From: Pseudomonadota bacterium
GTDB taxonomy: Bacteria > Pseudomonadota > Gammaproteobacteria > DAOUQR01
Direction: 5' to 3'
Assembly (NCBI GenBank): GCA_030625525.1
Contig: DAOUQR010000060.1
Coordinates: forward strand, 1-6,747
Length of the DNA stretch: 6,747 bases
Below are positions 1 to 6,747 of the stretch, in pieces (within the stretch, counting starts at the first letter, position 1; every line of letters begins with the position of its first letter). Under the pieces are notes generated by a model. The model ran no database searches. It saw only the letters and a list, made by a program, of their open reading frames with translations, and had not been told where the DNA came from. The translations under genes and the position numbers were made by a program.

Positions 1-68
1 CCAAAAGCGTCGACGGCCAAGGACGGCCGTCGCCGAGCCCACACGGACGTGCTTGCAGCGTCTTTTGG
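1..68. repeat. GC-rich fold-back repeat (REP/MITE-like), possibly cut by window start
   Basis: The ends are inverted repeats: CCAAAAG at 1-7 pairs with CTTTTGG at 62-68. The pairing continues past one bulged base, with CG at 8-9 against CG at 59-60. Inside it is a second perfect 8-bp stem, CGACGGCC at 11-18 with GGCCGTCG at 25-32, closing a 6-base loop. The element is far more GC-rich than the flanking DNA. It lies beyond the stop codon of the antiporter gene, a typical place for REP-like or small non-autonomous repeats in gammaproteobacteria. It has no T-run that would make it a standard intrinsic terminator in either direction, although the structure could still protect or end the antiporter mRNA. 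All reading frames through it are open simply because it is GC-rich. Positions 69-142, between this element and the antiporter stop, show no gene, RNA or clear motif. The family name is inferred; genome-wide copy number cannot be seen here. Confidence 0.6.
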
Positions 69-142
69 ATGACGTCTCCGATCCACGGCATTGCGAAAGG
101 ACCTAAAATACCACGCAAGAAACCAAACGACTATTCCGATAC

Positions 143-1570
143 CTAAACTGCTTTATAAAACAACGCGTAGCTCAACCAAAAATGCGCACCAATCGCCAAC
201 AAGTATCCCAACAAAATAGCCCAAGACCATTTCAGATGCCCAATAAACGTATATTGCCCACGCGACTGCCCCATCAAAGCAACACCCGCCGCCGATCCAA
301 TTGACAGCATGCTCCCCCCAATACCCGCCGTTAATGTAACCAATAACCATTGACCATTCGACATCACAGGATTAACTGTTAACACCGCATACATCACCGG
401 AATATTATCAACAATCGCGGATAAAAATCCAACTACAATATTCGCAGGTGTCGCACGATGGATCTCCGATAAATGCGCCCCCCATTGCGTATACATTGCA
501 TGTGAAGCCAGCTCTAAATACCCTAGTGTCGCAAGACCACCCACCGATACAATTACACCATAAAAGAAAAATAAGGTATCCCACTCCGCCCGACGAATTT
601 TTTTGAAAATATCAAACGGATGAAAACTCTCATGCTCCGGCACATTGTAACGTTGCTCGACTTTCTTTAAATAAAACGAATAAATATTCAAATACCCTAA
701 ACCCGTCATCATCCCTAACATCGGAGGTAAGTGTAATAAATTATGGAACAAGACAGCCGTGACGATCGTCGCAATGAATAAAAAGATAATCGCATAGGCC
801 CCTTTTTTTAATTCAAAGTTAGGTAAACCCGCCTCCGGTTGTTCTTTCGGAATGGCAAAGTGCATAAAAATCCCCGGTACCACAAAGCTTATTAAAGCTG
901 GAATAAACAGGGGGAAAAATTGAAAAAATCCCAAAATGCCTTTTTGCCAAACCATCAACGTAGTGATGTCACCAAAGGGACTAAACGCGCCACCGGCATT
1001 CGCGGCCACCACAATATTAATACAACCCAAGGCCACAAACCGGCGGTTATTATGCCCAACCGCCATGACAATCGCACACATTAATAAAGCGGTTGTTAAA
1101 TTATCCGCAATCGGCGAAATAAAAAATGCCATGAAGCCGGTGACCCAAAACAATTGCCGATAACTAAACCCTCTGTTTACTAACCAAGCCCGAACCCCTT
1201 CAAACACGAGACGTTCTTCAATCGCATTCACATAGGTCATAGCAACGAGTAAAAACATAAAGAGTTCGGAGAATTCTAAAATGAAACCTTGAACCGCACC
1301 CAGTGCCTTACCTTCATACCCCTGCGTTTCGCAAAGAATGGCCACAATGATCCAGATCAAACCCGCAGCAAGTACCACCGGTTTCGATTTGCGTAATTCA
1401 GTGAGCTCTTCCGTCATAACGAAAATATAAGAGACTAAAAAGATTCCGAGAGCGAGATAACCTGCCGTTGAGTCTGTCATATGAAGATTTAAAGCGCCAC
1501 CAGTAGCCCCGGAGGCGAGACTGAGAGTCGGTAGTAGAATAGCGACGAGTGGCAAAATCCATTTGAGCAT
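143..1570 (-). CDS. nhaD: NhaD-type Na+/H+ antiporter (ion transporter superfamily)
   Basis: This is an inner-membrane secondary transporter that by family expels Na+ (often Li+ too) in exchange for protons, supporting sodium and alkaline-pH homeostasis. The 475-residue product is close to the usual NhaD length and appears intact. It starts with a hydrophobic, signal-like segment (residues 4-20, then SGATGG), followed by many membrane helices. Family hallmarks are SPIADNLTTALL (152-163) and NAGGAFSPFGDITTL (191-205). In the second half SAIVDNIPVMYAV (384-396) echoes the first motif as part of the internal inverted duplication, followed by GIGGSMLSIGSAAGVALMG (416-434). Asp156-Asn157, Asp201, Asp388-Asn389, Ser423 and Ser426 fall in the polar intramembrane positions expected to bind or move cations; from memory, equivalent residues matter in Vibrio NhaD. 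A charged cytosolic loop lies around 302-330. The ATG is preferred because TAAGGA lies 7 bases upstream and a promoter precedes it. It follows the ankyrin gene in the same direction but has its own promoter, so I infer separate transcription. The stop is TAG. Confidence 0.95.
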   Translation of the reverse strand: MLKWILPLVAILLPTLSLASGATGGALNLHMTDSTAGYLALGIFLVSYIFVMTEELTELRKSKPVVLAAGLIWIIVAILCETQGYEGKALGAVQGFILEFSELFMFLLVAMTYVNAIEERLVFEGVRAWLVNRGFSYRQLFWVTGFMAFFISPIADNLTTALLMCAIVMAVGHNNRRFVALGCINIVVAANAGGAFSPFGDITTLMVWQKGILGFFQFFPLFIPALISFVVPGIFMHFAIPKEQPEAGLPNFELKKGAYAIIFLFIATIVTAVLFHNLLHLPPMLGMMTGLGYLNIYSFYLKKVEQRYNVPEHESFHPFDIFKKIRRAEWDTLFFFYGVIVSVGGLATLGYLELASHAMYTQWGAHLSEIHRATPANIVVGFLSAIVDNIPVMYAVLTVNPVMSNGQWLLVTLTAGIGGSMLSIGSAAGVALMGQSRGQYTFIGHLKWSWAILLGYLLAIGAHFWLSYALFYKAV

Positions 1571-1577
1571 GATGATA

Positions 1578-1583
1578 TCCTTA
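1578..1583 (-). promoter_or_regulatory. Shine-Dalgarno of nhaD
   Basis: Read on the minus strand, TAAGGA sits 7 bases before the ATG at 1570. This is a strong match and spacing, and it supports that ATG over internal methionines at residues 31 and 52. Confidence 0.8.
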
Positions 1584-1591
1584 CTTATGCG

Positions 1592-1601
1592 TCTGATCAG
1601 A
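1592..1601. promoter_or_regulatory. 10-bp palindrome near predicted nhaD transcription start
   Basis: TCTGATCAGA is a perfect inverted repeat without spacer. It sits about 5 to 15 bases downstream of the predicted -10 box, in the leader of nhaD. The position would suit an operator, but it is short and could occur by chance. No regulator is encoded nearby. Confidence 0.2.
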
Positions 1602-1606
1602 GCGTC

Positions 1607-1635
1607 ATCCTAATGAAACTTAGGCGGGCTGGCAA
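1607..1635 (-). promoter_or_regulatory. Predicted sigma70-type promoter of nhaD
   Basis: On the minus strand a -35 box TTGCCA (1630-1635; 5 of 6 match to TTGACA) is followed by exactly 17 bases and a -10 box TAGGAT (1607-1612; 4 of 6 match to TATAAT). Transcription would begin near 1600, giving a leader of about 30 bases that includes the Shine-Dalgarno. The promoter lies on the nhaD side of the palindromic repeat cluster, so nhaD need not depend on read-through from the ankyrin gene. This rests on motif and spacing only. Confidence 0.55.
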
Positions 1636-1656
1636 GCAGGTTCTTGGGGGAGAAGC

Positions 1657-1704
1657 GGGGTCAGGTCTAAGGGAAAAGTGGGGTCAGGTCTAAGACCTGA
1701 CCCC
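1657..1704. repeat. GGGGTCAGGTCTAAG repeat cluster with perfect hairpin
   Basis: Two direct copies of GGGGTCAGGTCTAAG (1657-1671 and 1680-1694) are followed at once by an inverted copy (1694-1704). The second and third units make a perfect 11-bp stem, GGGGTCAGGTC with GACCTGACCCC, over a TAA loop. The first copy could pair with the same inverted arm instead, so two competing hairpins are possible. From memory, GGGGTCAGGTCT motifs are common in gammaproteobacteria beside REP-associated tyrosine transposase (Y1/RAYT) genes and as stray copies. No transposase is encoded here, so this would be a non-autonomous remnant. It begins 10 bases beyond the ankyrin stop codon. On that strand the T-run comes before the hairpin and only CTTTTCCC follows, so it is a poor intrinsic terminator. 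Confidence 0.75.
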
Positions 1705-1714
1705 GGTGAAAAAA

Positions 1715-4700
1715 CTACCGCATATTCATTAATGTTTTGAATGCTTTATATTCCGCTCGAGTTTTACCTTGTCTAGCGGCTAATTTAGTATCTTTTTTAA
1801 AGGTTTTTAATTTAAAGTCACATTTGCTCTTCGTTTCTTTAGCCTGCTGTTTTTTATTAATCCAATCAGCCATGGACTCATGGGCTTGTACTTTAGAGTC
1901 TTTATCAACAGCAGTTCGACGAAACTTAGAGACTGAAGGTCCTTCTTTAAATAGTCTACCCCTTAATGCGCCCCACTGAGAAGTAAATTGACGGCCGTCT
2001 TTTAGCACAACTTGGTTAACCTCGTTTTCTCGGTTTTCTTTAGATTGCAGGATGGAGGCTTGTAAAACTTTTAAGCCGAGTACTTGATCGTTCTCGGCGA
2101 CCTGCTCAACAAGCGATTTACCTCTGCGAGGAGACTTAACCACATCGACACCGTGATTGATAAATACTTCGGCGAATTTGAATTTTGTATCAGAATCAAT
2201 ATTTGTATTTTTCTTGTTTAGAAGAATAACCTCCATCATGCTATATCCAGCGCCATTAACGGTTTGTGGATTCGCACCTTGATCAAGTAAGGCTTTAACT
2301 AATTTAACGTCAGGATTTTTACTACAACAAGTTTCACGTAAATGACCATTGAGGTCATCAGCGCCATAACCGGCTTTTATCAACTTGATGGCAAAATCGA
2401 TATTTTCGGACTGTGGATCTTCACAGATTTTTTCTACTTTTTTATTGTAATATTTGCTGACTGTCGACGTACTTTCTATTTGAGCTTGTTGGGGTATTTC
2501 AAAATCAGGAGTGTCATGTAGTAATTTAACAAATTTTTCTCTTGGTCCATCTTTCAGTAGATTGACCATTTCCCCTGTCTTATTGTCAGGTGCCTCATAC
2601 AATGCCATTTTAAGTGCAGACGCATGTTGCGGGGCATTGATGTTAAGATTTTTATGCTTAAGAATAGCTTGTACGACAGAGGTGTTACCGTCTGTAATCG
2701 CCATGGTTAGCGGGCTTTTAGGTTCAACCTCGGATTTTAGAGATAAATTCACATCTAAATTTTCATTCATAAGCAGCAACGCTATTATTTGGGGGTGGCG
2801 CATTTCAATGGCGGTGATGAAAGCTGTCCGACCTGATTTTTCATCTTGCGCATTAATCTCAACGTTCTCTAATGGCAATAGTTGTTTGACGAGGTCCAAA
2901 TCACCTTGATAGACGGCCAAAGAAAGCGGGGTACAATTTTCCAGTTTCTCTTCACCATTGAGTTTTTCCACCGGAACAGGATAGGTGTTATTAAATTCAA
3001 TGTCATTACTTCCATGCTTAAGTAGTAAGTCTATTATTCTAGGTTTTTTTAAATATATTGCTTCGAGAAGTGGTGGATTAATCCTGTGCTTTTTATCTTC
3101 AGGGATGGCATTGATATCAAAAGATTTGTGGGTGATTAGTTTCTTAGCCAAGTCAATATCCGCTTTTACTAGATGTCCTTTAGCCATAATTCTATTTAAT
3201 AGAGTTCGACCTGCTTTATTTCTATTATTCAAAATAGTCGCTATTGCCTCATCATCGTCGAGCGCTTCTAATTTTCCCCAAAGTTCATTGGTGACGAGGT
3301 CAGAGTAGCTATGGGCACAAGCGTGTTGTAGCAAAGATCGGCCATCAAGGAGTGTCTGAACTTTAAATTTCTCTTCGTTGATGATTTGTTTGGCAAATGT
3401 TTCGTTCTGCTTAGAAAGCGCCTTGATCATTGTATAGGCAAAGTCATCCTGCGTTCCGCGTTTTTGGAGTATTTCTAATAACATTGAATCGTCGACGTGT
3501 TTTCGAGCAACATGTAACGCGTTATACTTTCGATTTCCATTGCTGTGTATATCAATTTCATCAAATTCAATTAATTGTTTTATTAATTCATCCTGTTTGT
3601 TTTTCAGGACTTTAATTAACAGGGTTCCACTTTGTCCGGTTTCAGCGTTTAAGACAGCCCTTCGTTTTTGAATACTAGCTTCTTCGTCACCTTTAGGTAA
3701 TTTTTCAAGTAAAGCCGGTATTATTTCATGGTGACGATAGTTATATGCGAAGAGTAAGAGCGGTTCTCCGTTCACGGTCTGCTCGAGATCAATTTCATTA
3801 TACTTAAGCAATTCTTTTACTAAGGTATAGCGCTTGGCGTGTAGGGCGCTAATTAACAAGGTGTTACCTTGCATATCTTTTTCGCTGCTGTTTCTCTTTT
3901 CGTGTTTAACTGCGTTTAAGACAGCCCTTCGTTTTTCGATATCAGCTTCTTCGTCACCTGTAGGTAATTTTTTAAGTAAAGTCGGTATTATTTCATAGTG
4001 ACCGCGGTTAAATGCGAAGAGTAAGAGTGGCTCTCCGTTTACAGTCTGCTCGAGATCAACCTCATCAAACTTAAGCAATGTTTTTGCTAATTTATAGTCT
4101 TGCTCTCGCAGGGCTTTAATGAGTAAGGTGTCGTTATCCCGATTGAAGTCAGAGGCGCTGACTCGGGTTGCGTTTAAAACGGCTTTTCGTTTTGCGACAT
4201 CATTTTTTTCGTCACCCTTGGGTAATTTTTGAAGTAAGAAGTTTATTATTTCATGGTGAGCGTTATTAAATGCGAAGAGTAAGGGGGAGTCTCCTGCGAT
4301 GGGTTGCTGAATATCAAAACTCTTAAGGTTAATGAGCGAGTTAGCGAGGTCTGTATTTTTATTTTCAATGGCGAGTTCGAGAGTCTCTGTAATGGATTCT
4401 GTTGTTGCAGGATCGTTCTCGAGTAACGCAAGTTTCTCAAGTAGTATCTTAAGAATTTTTCTCAAATTTTCTTTTATATCTCCATCCGTCTTCTGATAAC
4501 GATCAAACACCATGAACAATAACGAGTGTTTTTGATCGGCGTTATCTAAATAGGAATCATTTAAATTAATTTTATTAGGGTGATCTAATTGAGTGATAAG
4601 TTCTATCACGATATCAAGGTGACCTTGGTTAAATGCGGCGATGAGAGGTGATATTTCACGTCTGCCCGCAGCTATAACAAGATGCATGGTATCAAGATCT

Positions 4701-6730
4701 GCTTTCTTGGTTATTAATACATTAACCACATCTAAATGACCGTTAAAACAAGCTTGATAGAACGGTGTTTCACCGTCTGAATTTTTTTCGTTAAGGGTGT
4801 GTTCTAGGTTTTCACCTTCCAACATTTGCTTAACGGCGAATAGCTGACCTTTAGCGCAGGCGAGTGCGAATGGTGTTTGTTTGTTGTGGTCTTTTTTGTT
4901 TAGCAAAATATTTTTATCGTTCGCAGGTGCGAGTGCTTTTATAACCTCTTCATGCGTTGTACGTCGTTTTTCGAAGTCTTCATCTGTTTCATTTTTTCTT
5001 TGTTTAGGTTCTTTTTTACAAACATAATGTAGGGCGGTTGAGTTGGTGTTGTCTCTCTGGTGTAAATGAGCGTAATAAGCTTCATTTTTTTCGCCCATGG
5101 CGATTTCTAATGGATCTAATAGTCCCGCTAGAATTTCATTTGCACCCGTGCAGGCTGCAGCAATAAGGGGTGTCATGTTCGCAGAGTTGGTTTGCTCTAA
5201 TTGTTCTTTTGTTAATAGATCGTTCTCTACAAAAATTTCTTGAAAAATCGTTTGCAAGTTATGTCCCGCTGTAAGTAATAGCGGGGTGTTGTCATGACTG
5301 TCTTTGAATTCCAATAGTGTGAGCATTTGAGCTACTTCGGGCTCATCACCTAGTAGTTTGATTTTAAGCTTATTAAACAGTGCAACGGCCATCGCTTGTT
5401 GTTTATGACGGAAGGCCAGTTGTAAAGGCGATTGGCCTTTCTCATTTGTTAAATCAAGCTCAAGATAAAGACGGCCATCTTCGAGTAGCTCATTAAAAGC
5501 TTCTTGGTGACCGCTAATAATCGCGCTCATGAGGGGGGTGTTGCCTTTGTTGTTTTGATGATTTGGGGATCCTTGAGCCGGTTCGGTTATAAATTGTTTG
5601 ATAATCTCAGCATGGCCGTGTATTGCTGCAACATGTAAGTCACAGTTTCCTTCGTAATCAAATACATCGTGGTCATATTTTTCATGCTCTAAGAGTTTCT
5701 CGACCATATCAACTTGATTGTAGGTACATGCTGAATGGATGGGGTGGTAGTCATTAGATCGGGTATGAATGTCGACGTTGTACTCTTCTTTTAGTAAGGT
5801 CTCAAAAACAGCTGTTCGACCCTGCTCAATTGCATGAACGAGTGGTGTTTTTCCATTCTCTGTGTGATTAATTTCTGCACCGTTACCAAGTAATAAGGTG
5901 AGTGTTGAATCTTGGCCATTTCTTGCGGCTAGGGTGAGGGGGGTTTGGTTTTTATTGTTGAGTCCGTCAACTTTAGCGCCATACCTAATCAAAAAATTCG
6001 ATACACTTAGGCCTTCATTTTTATCTATCGCGCCACTGGCTGCGGCTAAATGTAATAAAGAAGAGCCGTCCTTTGTTTTGTGTTGGAGATAGGAGCCAAA
6101 CTCAGGGTCGTTTTCATCTATGTCCGGTAAAATCTGTTGGATAGCATCTAAAGATTGACGCGCTCTAATCGCCCAACAGACTCTTTCTTTATTTTTGGCT
6201 TGATCTTCGGACTCACCTCGTCTTACCGTGATGCCGAGATCCTCGGTGGATGGTCTAGCGTCTTCACCTTCTATTATCGGGCCAGTCTTTCCAATTAGGG
6301 TATCGATCTTTTTGTATAAATTAGCAAGGATGTCTTGATTAATTTTGTCGTGGCCAATGGCAGCCCAATCCATCACCGTAAAACCATTTTTATCCGTGGC
6401 GCGTAAATCATCGAGTGTGATATTAATCAGCGCAATGGCATCAATGTCTTTTTCTTTTACGTAATAGAACAGTGTTTTAGCGGTGTTAGTACAGTTTTTA
6501 TAATGTTTTTTTTCAGAGTCTTTGAACAAAACAGCCCAATGATTTTTAGCTTTCGGTTGATCTTTGTATGCTTGATAAGCGCGAGGGAAATGAATTTCCA
6601 TTAAATCGTTGTAGAATTCGTTTTTTTTCTGTTCTGATATATGAGTGATGATAGTTAGCTTTTCATCGTCGAAACTAGTCTTCTCCCAATTCTCGTTGAG
6701 AGAATTCAGATTCTCTTGACTGATGGTCAT
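1715..6730 (-). CDS. Giant ankyrin-repeat protein, candidate host-interaction effector
   Basis: The 1671-residue protein has no signal peptide or membrane helix, so it should be cytosolic or exported by a route that needs no N-terminal signal. Residues 1-85 are helical and charged with no recognised fold. A first ankyrin-like unit is NGFTVMDWAAIGH (115-127), then a charged linker (145-185). Clear repeats follow: DGSSLLHLAAASG (221), NQTPLTLAARNG (261), GKTPLVHAIEQG (293), the HPIHSACTYN unit (329), GNCDLHVAAIHGH (361), GNTPLMSAIISGH (396), GQSPLQLAF (432), MTPLIAAACTG (519), STALHYVC (564), QTPFALACAKGQ (618) and GETPFYQACFNGH (653). More divergent units run to about 1530, including TPLSLAVYQGD (1267) and SPLTMAITDGN (1339). 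An 85-89-residue unit is tandemly duplicated at 783-1061. The tail 1621-1671 has 13 Lys and 3 Arg. I recognise no catalytic domain. Ankyrin arrays bind proteins, and very large bacterial ones are often type IV effectors; that role is inferred. The SD is weak (TAAGA, 6738-6742 on the reverse strand) and the frame stays open to the window edge, so the start is provisional. Confidence 0.9.
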   Translation of the reverse strand: MTISQENLNSLNENWEKTSFDDEKLTIITHISEQKKNEFYNDLMEIHFPRAYQAYKDQPKAKNHWAVLFKDSEKKHYKNCTNTAKTLFYYVKEKDIDAIALINITLDDLRATDKNGFTVMDWAAIGHDKINQDILANLYKKIDTLIGKTGPIIEGEDARPSTEDLGITVRRGESEDQAKNKERVCWAIRARQSLDAIQQILPDIDENDPEFGSYLQHKTKDGSSLLHLAAASGAIDKNEGLSVSNFLIRYGAKVDGLNNKNQTPLTLAARNGQDSTLTLLLGNGAEINHTENGKTPLVHAIEQGRTAVFETLLKEEYNVDIHTRSNDYHPIHSACTYNQVDMVEKLLEHEKYDHDVFDYEGNCDLHVAAIHGHAEIIKQFITEPAQGSPNHQNNKGNTPLMSAIISGHQEAFNELLEDGRLYLELDLTNEKGQSPLQLAFRHKQQAMAVALFNKLKIKLLGDEPEVAQMLTLLEFKDSHDNTPLLLTAGHNLQTIFQEIFVENDLLTKEQLEQTNSANMTPLIAAACTGANEILAGLLDPLEIAMGEKNEAYYAHLHQRDNTNSTALHYVCKKEPKQRKNETDEDFEKRRTTHEEVIKALAPANDKNILLNKKDHNKQTPFALACAKGQLFAVKQMLEGENLEHTLNEKNSDGETPFYQACFNGHLDVVNVLITKKADLDTMHLVIAAGRREISPLIAAFNQGHLDIVIELITQLDHPNKINLNDSYLDNADQKHSLLFMVFDRYQKTDGDIKENLRKILKILLEKLALLENDPATTESITETLELAIENKNTDLANSLINLKSFDIQQPIAGDSPLLFAFNNAHHEIINFLLQKLPKGDEKNDVAKRKAVLNATRVSASDFNRDNDTLLIKALREQDYKLAKTLLKFDEVDLEQTVNGEPLLLFAFNRGHYEIIPTLLKKLPTGDEEADIEKRRAVLNAVKHEKRNSSEKDMQGNTLLISALHAKRYTLVKELLKYNEIDLEQTVNGEPLLLFAYNYRHHEIIPALLEKLPKGDEEASIQKRRAVLNAETGQSGTLLIKVLKNKQDELIKQLIEFDEIDIHSNGNRKYNALHVARKHVDDSMLLEILQKRGTQDDFAYTMIKALSKQNETFAKQIINEEKFKVQTLLDGRSLLQHACAHSYSDLVTNELWGKLEALDDDEAIATILNNRNKAGRTLLNRIMAKGHLVKADIDLAKKLITHKSFDINAIPEDKKHRINPPLLEAIYLKKPRIIDLLLKHGSNDIEFNNTYPVPVEKLNGEEKLENCTPLSLAVYQGDLDLVKQLLPLENVEINAQDEKSGRTAFITAIEMRHPQIIALLLMNENLDVNLSLKSEVEPKSPLTMAITDGNTSVVQAILKHKNLNINAPQHASALKMALYEAPDNKTGEMVNLLKDGPREKFVKLLHDTPDFEIPQQAQIESTSTVSKYYNKKVEKICEDPQSENIDFAIKLIKAGYGADDLNGHLRETCCSKNPDVKLVKALLDQGANPQTVNGAGYSMMEVILLNKKNTNIDSDTKFKFAEVFINHGVDVVKSPRRGKSLVEQVAENDQVLGLKVLQASILQSKENRENEVNQVVLKDGRQFTSQWGALRGRLFKEGPSVSKFRRTAVDKDSKVQAHESMADWINKKQQAKETKSKCDFKLKTFKKDTKLAARQGKTRAEYKAFKTLMNMR
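3548..4384 (-). repeat. In-frame tandem duplication of a double-ankyrin unit inside the giant ANK gene
   Basis: Three copies and a partial fourth lie in a row: residues 783-854 (4169-4384), 868-940 (3911-4129), 957-1029 (3644-3862), and the N-terminal part only at 1036-1061 (3548-3625). The units start 85, 89 and 79 residues apart. Each reads TLLI-x-AL, a helix, DLEQTVNGEPLLLFAFN, HHEII, KLPKGDEE, KRRAVLNA, followed by a variable hydrophilic linker. By hand alignment copies two and three share 53 of 73 residues. Their DNA shares an identical 25-base block starting at 3645 and 3912. Copy one is more diverged but keeps LLFAFN, HHEII, KLPKGDE and AVLNA. The changes preserve the frame, as expected from unequal recombination or gene conversion in a gene under coding selection. 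Confidence 0.9.
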
Positions 6731-6747
6731 GAGATATCTTAATAAAT

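Noticed and set aside
1..82. Minus-strand ATG frame beginning MPWIGDVIQ and running off the window
   Set aside because: It runs through the same repeat, has no convincing Shine-Dalgarno, and the openness is explained by base composition.
3..146. Open plus-strand frame from the window edge to a TAA overlapping the nhaD stop
   Set aside because: It could be the tail of a convergent gene, but most of it is the GC-rich fold-back repeat in which all frames are open. It gives no recognisable protein motif.
1680..1704. Hairpin as an intrinsic terminator of the ankyrin gene
   Set aside because: In the direction of transcription the T-run precedes the stem and only a short CTTTTCCC follows. It fits a mobile palindrome better, though some effect on the transcript is possible.
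2511..2909. 132-codon plus-strand open frame, and similar plus-strand frames at 1737-1979, 2985-3308, 3430-3615 and 5898-6092
   Set aside because: All lie antisense inside the ankyrin gene, have compositionally odd Ser/Leu/Phe-rich products and no ribosome binding site. They are shadows of the minus-strand coding frame.
4246..4440. 64-codon minus-strand frame within the duplicated ankyrin region
   Set aside because: It is an alternative frame inside a strongly supported coding sequence, with no independent motif or start signal.
143..6730. nhaD and the ankyrin gene as a functional operon or new two-gene system
   Set aside because: They share orientation only. nhaD has its own promoter and a repeat cluster intervenes; nothing links sodium export to the ankyrin protein.

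Overview
The window carries two long genes, both on the minus strand, plus two short repeat elements. The host looks like a moderately AT-rich gammaproteobacterium, possibly an intracellular or host-associated lineage such as the Legionellales. That suggestion rests on a giant cytosolic ankyrin-repeat protein, an NhaD-type sodium/proton antiporter, and GGGGTCAGGTCT-type palindromic repeats. It is an inference, because no taxonomic marker gene is present.

Layout on + coordinates. Positions 1-68 hold a GC-rich element that folds back on itself (REP- or MITE-like), and 69-142 is short unassigned spacer. Positions 143-1570 (minus) encode a complete 475-residue NhaD family Na+/H+ antiporter with a good Shine-Dalgarno and a good sigma70-type promoter just upstream. 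The 144-bp gap at 1571-1714 contains that promoter, a 10-bp palindrome near the predicted transcription start, and a cluster of three 15-bp-class repeat units, two of which form a perfect hairpin. Positions 1715-6730 (minus) encode a 1671-residue protein made almost wholly of ankyrin repeats, with a helical N-terminal region and a lysine-rich C-terminal tail. Only 17 bases lie upstream of its ATG, so its promoter is outside the window and its true start could be further out.

The most distinctive part is inside the ankyrin gene. An approximately 85-89-residue double-ankyrin unit is repeated three times plus a partial fourth (about 3548-4384), with strong identity at both DNA and protein level. 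This is recent in-frame expansion. The two genes point the same way, but nothing ties them functionally: nhaD has its own promoter and a mobile-type repeat separates them. I see no phage, CRISPR, tRNA, rRNA or insertion-sequence gene here. I do not see a clearly new multi-gene system; the large ankyrin protein, a candidate host-interaction effector, is the item worth following.
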